Assembly (NCBI GenBank): GCA_002714185.1
Contig: PAWM01000016.1
Coordinates: forward strand, 34,630 to 98,629
DNA length: 64,000 nucleotides
From: Flavobacteriales bacterium
GTDB lineage: Bacteria > Bacteroidota > Bacteroidia > Flavobacteriales > TMED113
Direction of reading: 5' to 3'
In this document: piece after piece, positions 1 to 7,892 of the stretch
Position numbering within the stretch: position 1 is the first letter of the stretch
Layout of the letters: every line of letters begins with the position of its first letter
Position numbers and translations under genes: made by a program
Notes under the pieces: model-generated
Databases searched by the model: none
The model's input: the letters and a program-made list of their open reading frames with translations, nothing else
Told to the model about the DNA's origin: nothing

Positions 1-2043
1 AATAATGATAATAATATTATTTTAGTTTATAGTGGAAATTCTATTGACAAATATGATTTTGCAAGTACAGTTGGTTCGGAAGTTAATGATTTTTGGAATA
101 GAGAACATGTATGGCCCAAATCCCATGGAGACTTTGATGCAGGAGATCCCTTTGAAGTTCCGCTATTTACTGATGCTCATAATCTAAAACCTGTTGATTA
201 TAGTATGAATAATCTTATAGGGGATAAAGATTTTGATAATGGTGGAGATATTGTATATAATGGAATAAATGAAACTACATGCTTAAGTACTAGTTCTACA
301 TTTGAGCCAAGAGACGAAGTAAAGGGTGACATTGCTAGAATAATTCTATATATGGATATTCGCTATGAAGGAGGAGATAACGAGCCTAATCTTGTCATAA
401 TGGATGATTTAACAACCTATCCTTATCCACAAATAGGTGTTCTCTCTACCCTTCTAGAATGGCACTCGATGGACCCTCCTGATGCATTTGAAAAAAGAAG
501 AAATGATATAATTTTTGAATGGCAAGGAAATAGAAATCCTTTTATTGATTACCCCGAATTTGTAGATTTTATATATAATAATCAATCTAATACAAATTCT
601 ATAGAATTCACACAAGTAATACTACCAGAAACAATTAATGGTGAAGAAGAATTTAATATTACAGCTTATATAAGCAGCCAAACAAATTGCGGATCTATAG
701 AGTCAGTTGAGATTAATTACGGAAATAGTTGGTATAATCTAAATAATACTATAACTATGAATTATGAAAATAATTGGTATGCTATCATTCCAGAACAAGA
801 CTACAATTCAATGTTTTGCTATACAATTACAGCTATTGATTGCACAGGTAATTCTAATGTCTTTTACGGTTCCAGTATCATACCTCCTTTCCCATTCGAG
901 GGTGTAATTACTCCAATAATTGATATTCAAGGTCAAACAGAGTTTTCTCCTTATGAGGGTCAAACAGTTAATACAACAGGTATTGTCACTGGAGCTTTTG
1001 CAAATAGTTTCTATATACAAGATGGAGCAGAACCGTGGTCTGGAATATATATTTATAGCAGTGGTGCTTTACCCGCAATGGGCGACAGTGTAATTGTTTC
1101 AGGTGAAATAAGCGAATTTTGTTGGAACGGAAGTCCATGTGACTGTAGTTCCTGTGGAGGGGCAGGTGTGACTGAATTTTATCAACCAGAAAATATCTAC
1201 ATCATAAGTAACGATAATCCTTTGCCAGAACCTATAGTAGTATCTTCTGGGGAAGCTTTATCTGAAGAATACGAGGGAGTACTAATATATATGGAAGATG
1301 TAGAATGTACTGCATTACCTGGTGGATTCGGTGTATGGCAAGTAAACGACGGGAGTGGTAATTGTGGAATACATAATACACCTGATGGATTTGAGTTTAA
1401 TCCACAAATTGGAGAAATCTATAATATTACTGGTATTGTTACATCTACTTTTAATGAGTGGAAAGTAGACCTTAGAATTCCTTCAGATGTCGAAACCGGT
1501 GCTGATACAGCAGCACCGTTTGTTATGACTCATGCATGTTATCAAGTCGATAATAATTATTATGTGTATCTGTATTTTAATGAAGAAATTAATGAAGAGT
1601 ATTTAACAATTAATAACTTCCTAATTACAAATGCAACTATACAAAACATAACAAGCGACATATTTGACCCAACAAAAATTACATTAACTCTAAGCGATAT
1701 TTTAGATCCTACTATGGGATTAATTATATATGAAATGGCTGATTTAAATGGGAATGTAGGATCAAACTTAACATATAGCATAGATTGCAATAATGAATTC
1801 TGGACAGAAGATATTAATGAGTATAAATATAATTTTAGTATTTATCCAAATCCAAATAATGGATTTTTCAATATTGATATTTATGAAACTGAAAACACAT
1901 TATATATATATAATGTAAATGGAGTAAAAGTAAACTCTATTGAATTAAGTATGGGAACTCACACACTCCATTTAAATAATCCTGGATTTTATTATTTAAC
2001 TACTGATAAATATAGATATATGCCATTGATAATTGAAAATTAA
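1..2043 (+). CDS. Secreted endonuclease I family nuclease with T9SS tail (5' end missing)
   Basis: The frame is open from base 1, so the gene begins upstream and about 680 residues are visible; the ATG at 205 is internal. Residues 33-41 (NREHVWPKS) and 57-66 (TDAHNLKPVD) match the catalytic histidine region and the conserved DxHNL motif of the endonuclease I (EndA) family, which cuts DNA non-specifically outside the cell. The middle part, around residues 300-440, resembles the OB-fold modules attached to many Bacteroidota secreted nucleases. The end carries a type A T9SS sorting domain starting near FSIYPNPNNG. Inference: secreted or surface nuclease used for extracellular DNA. The stop overlaps the convergent DUF819 gene by 4 nt (TTAA). 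The family call is secure; substrate preference is not visible. Confidence 0.88.
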   Translation, partial: NNDNNIILVYSGNSIDKYDFASTVGSEVNDFWNREHVWPKSHGDFDAGDPFEVPLFTDAHNLKPVDYSMNNLIGDKDFDNGGDIVYNGINETTCLSTSSTFEPRDEVKGDIARIILYMDIRYEGGDNEPNLVIMDDLTTYPYPQIGVLSTLLEWHSMDPPDAFEKRRNDIIFEWQGNRNPFIDYPEFVDFIYNNQSNTNSIEFTQVILPETINGEEEFNITAYISSQTNCGSIESVEINYGNSWYNLNNTITMNYENNWYAIIPEQDYNSMFCYTITAIDCTGNSNVFYGSSIIPPFPFEGVITPIIDIQGQTEFSPYEGQTVNTTGIVTGAFANSFYIQDGAEPWSGIYIYSSGALPAMGDSVIVSGEISEFCWNGSPCDCSSCGGAGVTEFYQPENIYIISNDNPLPEPIVVSSGEALSEEYEGVLIYMEDVECTALPGGFGVWQVNDGSGNCGIHNTPDGFEFNPQIGEIYNITGIVTSTFNEWKVDLRIPSDVETGADTAAPFVMTHACYQVDNNYYVYLYFNEEINEEYLTINNFLITNATIQNITSDIFDPTKITLTLSDILDPTMGLIIYEMADLNGNVGSNLTYSIDCNNEFWTEDINEYKYNFSIYPNPNNGFFNIDIYETENTLYIYNVNGVKVNSIELSMGTHTLHLNNPGFYYLTTDKYRYMPLIIEN

Positions 2044-3281
2044 GATGCTAATTGCATCAAAATTCCACATAACCATGCGGCATATGTACCAAGTGCATAT
2101 CCTAAAACTGCAAGTAAAACACCTACAGGTGCTAATGAAGGGTGAAATGCAGAAGCTACTACTGGAGCAGAAGCAGCCCCTCCAACATTAGCCTGACTTC
2201 CTACAGCTACAAAGAAAAAAGGTGCCCTTATTATTTTAGCAACTAGTAATAAAAGTAAAACATGTATTAACATCCATATAGCACCTAATAAAAATACACC
2301 AGGTGAGTCTAAGATAGCTAATGCATTCATTTTCATTCCAATAGTTGCAACTAAAATATAAAGAAAGATGGATCCAATTGTCGATGCACCTACACCTTCA
2401 TATTTCCTAAATTTGGTGAATGATAACAATAAGCCGCCGGTTGTTGCAATAACAATTAGCCAAAAGAATTTACTTGTTAAACTAAATTTACTTAAAAAAG
2501 AAAAATTATCTTGAATATATGGAGCTATAATATCTGCACAAGCATGTGCAAAACCTGTAATTCCAAATGCAATCGATAAAATAATCATATAGTCTGTGAA
2601 ATTTGGAATCTTTTGATTTTCACTTTTGAACTTTATTAATTTATTTTTCAATGCTTCTATTGCGGATGAATCTGCTTTCAGCCACTTATCCATTTTCATA
2701 TTAATACCTGCTCCATATAACAAAAAACCCATCCAAATATTAGCCACAATTACATCGACAGTAATCATAGAGCTAAAGATAGTATCATTTACATTAAACA
2801 TTTCCTTCATTGCAGCTTGATTAGCTCCACCACCAATCCAACTACCAGCAACTGTACTTAACCCTCTCCATAAATCATCTGAATTAATAGGAATCATCGA
2901 CGGGAAAAAATGTGTTACAAATAATAAGCTTAACGGTCCTCCGATTAAAATTCCAAAAGTACCTGTTAAAAACATTATGATAGCTTTTGGGCCTAAATTT
3001 ATAATCTTTTTAAGGTCGATACTTAAAGTCAATAAAACTAAACTAGCAGGTAAAAGGTACCGGGATGCAATAAAATATAAATTTGACTTTTCCCCAGAAA
3101 TTACACCTAAACTATTAAAAATAGACGGTAAAAAATAACAAAGTAATAATGCAGGGACATATTTAAAAAAAATTTTACAATACTTATTATTGCTTTTTTC
3201 TAATACAAATATTAAGGTAAGCATAGTAATTAGAAAACCTAATACAGTTGCATCATTATTAAAAACTACTAAAAAATTCAT
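2040..3281 (-). CDS. DUF819 family integral membrane protein
   Basis: The 413-residue protein is hydrophobic throughout, with about ten to twelve predicted membrane spans. It has the glycine/alanine-rich segments GGGANQAAMKEMF near the middle and ANVGGAASAPVVASAFHPSL near the C-terminus that mark the DUF819 (YjcL-like) family. The function is unknown; the two similar halves suggest a transporter with an inverted repeat. Its ATG overlaps the stop of the upstream alpha/beta hydrolase in an ATGA arrangement, so it is probably translated from the pdxJ - hydrolase - DUF819 transcript. Length is normal for the family. The substrate cannot be told from the sequence. Confidence 0.85.
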   Translation of the reverse strand: MNFLVVFNNDATVLGFLITMLTLIFVLEKSNNKYCKIFFKYVPALLLCYFLPSIFNSLGVISGEKSNLYFIASRYLLPASLVLLTLSIDLKKIINLGPKAIIMFLTGTFGILIGGPLSLLFVTHFFPSMIPINSDDLWRGLSTVAGSWIGGGANQAAMKEMFNVNDTIFSSMITVDVIVANIWMGFLLYGAGINMKMDKWLKADSSAIEALKNKLIKFKSENQKIPNFTDYMIILSIAFGITGFAHACADIIAPYIQDNFSFLSKFSLTSKFFWLIVIATTGGLLLSFTKFRKYEGVGASTIGSIFLYILVATIGMKMNALAILDSPGVFLLGAIWMLIHVLLLLLVAKIIRAPFFFVAVGSQANVGGAASAPVVASAFHPSLAPVGVLLAVLGYALGTYAAWLCGILMQLAS

Positions 3282-4045
3282 AATTTATTATTTAAAATAT
3301 TATTAAGTGTATTTAAAAAAATATCTTTTTGATCAAAATGTATCCAATGCCCAGCACCTTTGATATCAATAATTTGAAACAGGGGAAATAAATATGAAAT
3401 ATCTTTAATATCATTACTTGTGATATAATTAGATTTTTCACCTTTTAAAAAATAAGCCATTTTATTAAAAGTTTTATTTTTGCTAATGCAAGATAATACA
3501 TGAGTTATATTTTGTTCTAAACTACATAAATTAAATTTAAATTTTGGAATATTAGTTTCATCTATATAGTAACTTTTAAGTAAAAAATGCACTACATCAA
3601 TATTATTAATATAATTTTTTAAAATTTCTACAGCTTCTTTTCTTGAAGAAGAATTTAATAAAACTTCCTTTAAACCCTGAAAAATTAACATATGAGATTC
3701 ATCATAAGTTTTAGGGGCAATATCTATAATAATAAGTTTATTTAATTGTTTTGGATATAATAACCCAAATTGCATAGCGACTTTACCTCCCATTGAGTGA
3801 CCAACAAGAGAAAACTTATTAATATTTTTTTGTTTGGTATAATTTTTTAAATCTTCTGATAAACAAACATAATTATGTTCTGAATGGTGAAAAGAATTAC
3901 CATGGTTTCTTTGATCAATTAAATGCACTTCAAAATTGTCAGATAATACTTTACCAATGCTCAACCAATTTTTTGACTCCCCAAATAAACCATGCAAAAT
4001 TATCAATACTGGGCCCTTACCTATTATAGTTGAAGAAAGAATCAT
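3278..4045 (-). CDS. Alpha/beta-fold hydrolase, YbfF-esterase-like
   Basis: This 255-residue cytoplasmic alpha/beta hydrolase has the oxyanion-hole HGLFGESKNW near residues 18-27, the nucleophile elbow GHSMGG (serine near residue 85) and a C-terminal GAGHWIHFD histidine. The segment IDQRNHGNS is typical of YbfF-type esterases. There is no signal peptide. The start overlaps the end of pdxJ by 4 nt and the stop is a TGA shared with the DUF819 start, indicating translational coupling. The physiological ester substrate is unknown. This order (pdxJ followed by an alpha/beta hydrolase) is, from memory, common in Flavobacteriia. Confidence 0.85.
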   Translation of the reverse strand: MILSSTIIGKGPVLIILHGLFGESKNWLSIGKVLSDNFEVHLIDQRNHGNSFHHSEHNYVCLSEDLKNYTKQKNINKFSLVGHSMGGKVAMQFGLLYPKQLNKLIIIDIAPKTYDESHMLIFQGLKEVLLNSSSRKEAVEILKNYINNIDVVHFLLKSYYIDETNIPKFKFNLCSLEQNITHVLSCISKNKTFNKMAYFLKGEKSNYITSNDIKDISYLFPLFQIIDIKGAGHWIHFDQKDIFLNTLNNILNNKL

Positions 4046-4746
4046 TTTAATATTTTTTTGTACCTTTTAATTGTTTCTTGTAAACCAAGAAGGAGTGATT
4101 CTGAAATTAATGCATGCCCAATCGATACCTCTTTTAAGAAAATCATATTATTTACAAAAAAAGTTAAATTATTTAAATCTAAATCGTGACCTGCATTAAC
4201 TTCTAATCCAAGATTATAAGCATATTGACTACATTTCACATAAGATTCAATAGTTAACAATTTATTCGCATATAAACCTGTGAATAATTCAATTCTATCA
4301 GCAAAAATATCTGCAGCACCTTTAACCATTTTCTTGTCAGGATTTACAAAAATTGCAACTCTAATACCACAAGCTTTTAATTCATTAACAATACTAACTA
4401 AGAATTGCTTATGTTTTATCGTGTCCCACCCTTCTAATGAAGTAAGAACATTAGGTTTGTCTGGAACTAAAGTTACCTGAGTAGGTTTTATTCTTAAGAC
4501 CATATCTAAAAAATCACTAGATGGATACCCTTCAATGTTAAATTCCACTCTATTATTTATAATCTTTTTAATTGAAATAACATCATCTCTTTTAATGTGA
4601 CGTTCATCAGGTCGAGGATGTATTGTGATACCATCAGCTCCAAAATTAATTATACTGTCTGTTAATGAAGCTAAATTAGGAGTATTACCGCCTCTAGCAT
4701 TTCTAAGAGTGGCAATTTTATTAATATTTACACTTAACTTGACCAT
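4042..4746 (-). CDS. pdxJ: Pyridoxine 5'-phosphate synthase PdxJ
   Basis: PdxJ condenses 1-deoxyxylulose 5-phosphate with 3-amino-2-oxopropyl phosphate to pyridoxine 5'-phosphate in the DXP-dependent vitamin B6 pathway. The protein has the family start LSVNINKIATLRNARGG, then GADGITIHPRPDERHI around residues 36-51, the conserved NIEGYPS and EVNAGHDL segments, and a C-terminal EVSIGHALI phosphate-binding region. Length (234 aa) is normal. It is the first gene of a three-gene minus-strand unit and is divergent from the CBS-domain gene, with only 52 nt between them. Confidence 0.97.
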   Translation of the reverse strand: MVKLSVNINKIATLRNARGGNTPNLASLTDSIINFGADGITIHPRPDERHIKRDDVISIKKIINNRVEFNIEGYPSSDFLDMVLRIKPTQVTLVPDKPNVLTSLEGWDTIKHKQFLVSIVNELKACGIRVAIFVNPDKKMVKGAADIFADRIELFTGLYANKLLTIESYVKCSQYAYNLGLEVNAGHDLDLNNLTFFVNNMIFLKEVSIGHALISESLLLGLQETIKRYKKILK

Positions 4747-4775
4747 AATTTTAATATTAATTTCATTAAAAATAG

Positions 4776-4783
4776 TAAGTTTG
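4776..4783 (+). promoter_or_regulatory. Bacteroidota -7 promoter box for the nadK-bamA block
   Basis: TAAGTTTG fits the TAnnTTTG consensus of the Bacteroidota primary sigma factor. It lies 15 nt before the ATG at 4799, inside the 52-nt space between divergent pdxJ and the CBS gene. No clear TTTG -33 element is present at the usual distance, so the call rests on one box plus position. Confidence 0.5.
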
Positions 4784-4798
4784 TCTTAATATATAAAT

Positions 4799-5455
4799 AT
4801 GATTAAAGAAAATATAAATACCGAATTTAAACCTTGCAAGTTAGACGATTTAGCAATTAATACCCTTGCAATTATGGAAGAATATAAAATTTCTGAAATT
4901 CCAGTTGTTAATGATAATAATCAGTTTTTGGGTATTCTTAAGGAATCTATTATTTTAGATATGGAAAATATCAATGAATCGTTACATTTTATTAAAAAAT
5001 ATTTAAAAAATATTTTTTTATTCTCAAATGCTCACATATTTCAAGGTATTCAAATTTTCAACTCATATGCTCTTTCATTAATCCCTATAATTGATGATAA
5101 TCATAAATATATTGGCTATATAAAACCCTGCGATATATTAAATCAAATGAATTTAAATAATTATAACACCCAACATATTAATTTTATCACAATAACACTG
5201 AAAAATAAAGACTACAGTCTAACAGAAATCTCTAGATTAATTGAAGAAAATAATGGAAAAATTATATCAATTATAACTGAGAGAAAAGAAAATAAACTAA
5301 ATCTTAATTTATTGATTTTTTGCATTAATGTTACACCTATCAAACAAACCCTGAAAAGATATAATTATGATTTCCAAGAGTTTATTTCCACTAATTTAAA
5401 AACAACTAATTTAGATGATCGATTTGAATCTTTTATAAAGTACTTGAATATATAG
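4799..5455 (+). CDS. CBS-domain pair protein
   Basis: This 218-residue soluble protein has two CBS-like motifs: one around residues 12-50 (NTLAIMEEYKISEIPVVNDN, then FLGILK) and a second around residues 80-113 (SYALSLIPIIDDNHKYIGYI). The C-terminal third has an ACT-like or unknown fold. CBS pairs usually bind adenine nucleotides. The gene is 3 nt upstream of nadK, an arrangement I recognise from Flavobacteriia, so regulation in response to adenylate or NAD(P) levels is a reasonable inference, but no function is shown. Confidence 0.8.
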   Translation: MIKENINTEFKPCKLDDLAINTLAIMEEYKISEIPVVNDNNQFLGILKESIILDMENINESLHFIKKYLKNIFLFSNAHIFQGIQIFNSYALSLIPIIDDNHKYIGYIKPCDILNQMNLNNYNTQHINFITITLKNKDYSLTEISRLIEENNGKIISIITERKENKLNLNLLIFCINVTPIKQTLKRYNYDFQEFISTNLKTTNLDDRFESFIKYLNI

Positions 5456-5458
5456 ATT

Positions 5459-6358
5459 ATGAATTTTCTGCTACATGGGAATAAAGTACCTAAAGACTTT
5501 AGGAAACAAATTGTTGATTTTATTAACGAAATAAAGGAAAAAAATATTAGGACTCTATATACTAAATCATTTTATGAATACTTTCAAAAAAGTATAATTA
5601 CACACAATAATGAAAAGATAATTACGATAAATAGTAGTAATATTGGTAATCACAAAATTGATTATATAATTTGTTTCGGAGGAGATGGTACAATTTTAAA
5701 TGCAGCGACTTTAGTTCAAGATAAAGAAATTCCTATAGTAGGCATAAATACAGGCAGATTAGGCTTTTTAGCAACTATTTCAAAGAATCAATTATCTAGT
5801 TTGTTGAAAAATTTAATTGAAAAAAAATATAAAGTGAGTAATCGTTCGCTATTAAATATTGAATCTGAAGAACATTTGATAGACATTCCATTTGCTTTAA
5901 ATGAAATTTCTTTTTGCTCAAAAGAAAATACATCTATGATTAATATAAAAGTCTATTTAAATGATGAATACTTAAATATGTATTGGGCTGATGGGCTAAT
6001 TATTTCAACACCTACAGGATCAACGGGCTATTCGCTAAGTTGTGGTGGCCCTATTGTAATGCCTGAATCTAATAATTTTATTATTACACCCATAGCTCCT
6101 CATAATTTAAATGTTCGGCCGTTAGTTATTTCTGACAAGAATGTTGTTAAAATAGAAATTGCAGATTTAACCAGTAGAAAATTTTTACTATCCATGGATT
6201 CAAGAAATCAATACATAAAAAATAGTAGTTCTATCAAAATCAAAAAAGCTTCCTATTGTATTAAATTAGTTGAAATAGAATCAATAAATTATTCTAAAAC
6301 ATTAAGAGAAAAATTACTATGGGGATTGGATCGAAGAAACTATGAAATACAAGAATAA
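5459..6358 (+). CDS. nadK: NAD kinase
   Basis: NadK phosphorylates NAD to NADP using ATP or polyphosphate. The 299-residue protein shows the GGDGT catalytic motif at residues 74-78, the NTGRLGFLA segment that follows, and the NAD-binding STPTGSTGYSLSCGGP region near residues 184-199. It also has the C-terminal beta-sandwich features (RPLVISD, LSMDSR). Length is normal. Its 3' end overlaps the DUF6089 gene by 17 nt, so the two are probably translationally coupled. Confidence 0.97.
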   Translation: MNFLLHGNKVPKDFRKQIVDFINEIKEKNIRTLYTKSFYEYFQKSIITHNNEKIITINSSNIGNHKIDYIICFGGDGTILNAATLVQDKEIPIVGINTGRLGFLATISKNQLSSLLKNLIEKKYKVSNRSLLNIESEEHLIDIPFALNEISFCSKENTSMINIKVYLNDEYLNMYWADGLIISTPTGSTGYSLSCGGPIVMPESNNFIITPIAPHNLNVRPLVISDKNVVKIEIADLTSRKFLLSMDSRNQYIKNSSSIKIKKASYCIKLVEIESINYSKTLREKLLWGLDRRNYEIQE

Positions 6359-7151
6359 AATTATTATAATAACCTGCTTGATTATATTATTATTTACCAA
6401 TAATATAGCAGGTCAAAGCCGTGAACTAGGGCTATTTATAGGTGGAAGCTTATTTCATGGTGATGTAGGATATTTAAATGCCGAATCATCAATAATTCAA
6501 ACCAAAACATCTTTCGGCTTTAAAGTTCAAAGAAATCTAAATTACCATTTTGGTCTTAATCTTTCTGCTAATCACGGTGAATTGTTTGCTGATGACATTT
6601 TAAGTTCTGATATCTATAGAGTTAATCGAGGATTACATTTTAAATCAAAAATTACTGAAATTGCACTAATATCTGAACTCAACTTTCGTCCATACATGAG
6701 TTACAATACAGAATATAATCGTACACCATATGTTTTTGCTGGTGTTGCAAAATACTTTTACAACCCAAAAGCACAAGGACCAGATGGAAATTGGTACTCT
6801 TTAAGGCCATTAAACAATGAAGGACAAGGTTCTACTATATACCCTGAAAGAGAAGTGTACAAATTACACGGAGTATCAATTCCGTTTGGTGTTGGATATA
6901 AATTTAATTTATATGAGTTCATTACATTATCATTCAGTATGAGTTGGAGAATAACATTCAATGATTATATTGATGATGTAAGTACAACGTATATTGAACA
7001 AAATAAACCAGAAAATCAATCTGATAATAATTTGACTCAAGGTTTTCAAAGAGGGAATCCTTATGACAATGATAAATATGGTTTTGTTGGTCTAAGTATT
7101 ACATATAGTATAAAAGATCCTCAAAAAGGGTGCACTGATATCGTTTATTAA
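6342..7151 (+). CDS. DUF6089 family beta-barrel protein
   Basis: The 269-residue protein has an N-terminal signal peptide ending near IAGQSRELGLF. It has the features of the DUF6089 family: GLFIGGSLFHGDVGY after the signal, alternating aromatic/polar strands, a RPLNNEGQG loop, and SFSMSWRITFNDYIDDVS toward the end, finishing with YSIKDPQKGCTDIVY. It is probably an outer-membrane or periplasmic beta-barrel. It sits between nadK and uppS, immediately before the stop-to-start junction with uppS (0 nt gap). The function is unknown; placement with bamA and skp suggests an envelope role. Confidence 0.85.
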   Translation: MKYKNKIIIITCLIILLFTNNIAGQSRELGLFIGGSLFHGDVGYLNAESSIIQTKTSFGFKVQRNLNYHFGLNLSANHGELFADDILSSDIYRVNRGLHFKSKITEIALISELNFRPYMSYNTEYNRTPYVFAGVAKYFYNPKAQGPDGNWYSLRPLNNEGQGSTIYPEREVYKLHGVSIPFGVGYKFNLYEFITLSFSMSWRITFNDYIDDVSTTYIEQNKPENQSDNNLTQGFQRGNPYDNDKYGFVGLSITYSIKDPQKGCTDIVY

Positions 7152-7892
7152 ATGAATGTAGAGATTAATAAAAATAATATTCCAAAACACATTGCCATAA
7201 TTATGGATGGTAATGGTCGGTGGGCAAAAGAAAAAGGGAAAAAAAGATTTTTTGGACACATCGAAGGTGTTAAAGCAGTAAAAAAAATTGTAGAGAGTTG
7301 TATAAAAATTAACATTAAATACTTAACACTATTTACTTTTTCAAAAGAAAATTGGAAGAGACCAAGAAGGGAAGTTAATATGTTAATGAATCTTTTTATT
7401 GCAACTATTAAAGAAAATAAACATCATTTACTTAGTAAGAAAGTAAAAATCAATATAATTGGGTCAATTGAAGACCTCCCAAAAAATTGTCAAATTGCTC
7501 TGAAAGAAATGGTGCTTGCGACAAAAAATAATTCAGGATTAACACTTACCTTAGCATTAAGTTATAGTTCAAGATTTGAAATATTAGAAGCTGTTAAAAA
7601 AATATTAGAATTGAAAATAAACAAAAAACAAATTGATTTAACTGAGAAATTATTTGAAAGTTATTTACAAACCTACAATTTACCAGAGCCTGAATTATTA
7701 ATTCGAACCAGTGGAGAGAAAAGGATAAGTAATTTCTTATTATGGCAAATTGCATTTTCAGAATTGTATTTTAGCAAAAAAAAATGGCCTGATTTTGATG
7801 AAGAAGAATTATATATGGCTATTTTTGAATACCAAAAACGAGAGAGACGATTTGGAAAAACAACAGAACAAATAAATAATGAAATTATTTAA
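7152..7892 (+). CDS. uppS: Isoprenyl (undecaprenyl) diphosphate synthase
   Basis: UppS makes the C55 lipid carrier precursor used for peptidoglycan and LPS by adding isopentenyl units to farnesyl diphosphate. The IAIIMDGNGRWAK motif (residues 14-26) contains the catalytic Asp19. FTFSKENWKRP is the conserved Ser-Asn/Glu-Trp substrate region, and LIRTSGEKRISNFLLWQ with SELYFS binds diphosphate. The 246-aa length is normal. The start directly abuts the DUF6089 stop and the end overlaps bamA by 14 nt, supporting one transcript for lipid carrier and outer-membrane assembly. Confidence 0.97.
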   Translation: MNVEINKNNIPKHIAIIMDGNGRWAKEKGKKRFFGHIEGVKAVKKIVESCIKINIKYLTLFTFSKENWKRPRREVNMLMNLFIATIKENKHHLLSKKVKINIIGSIEDLPKNCQIALKEMVLATKNNSGLTLTLALSYSSRFEILEAVKKILELKINKKQIDLTEKLFESYLQTYNLPEPELLIRTSGEKRISNFLLWQIAFSELYFSKKKWPDFDEEELYMAIFEYQKRERRFGKTTEQINNEII

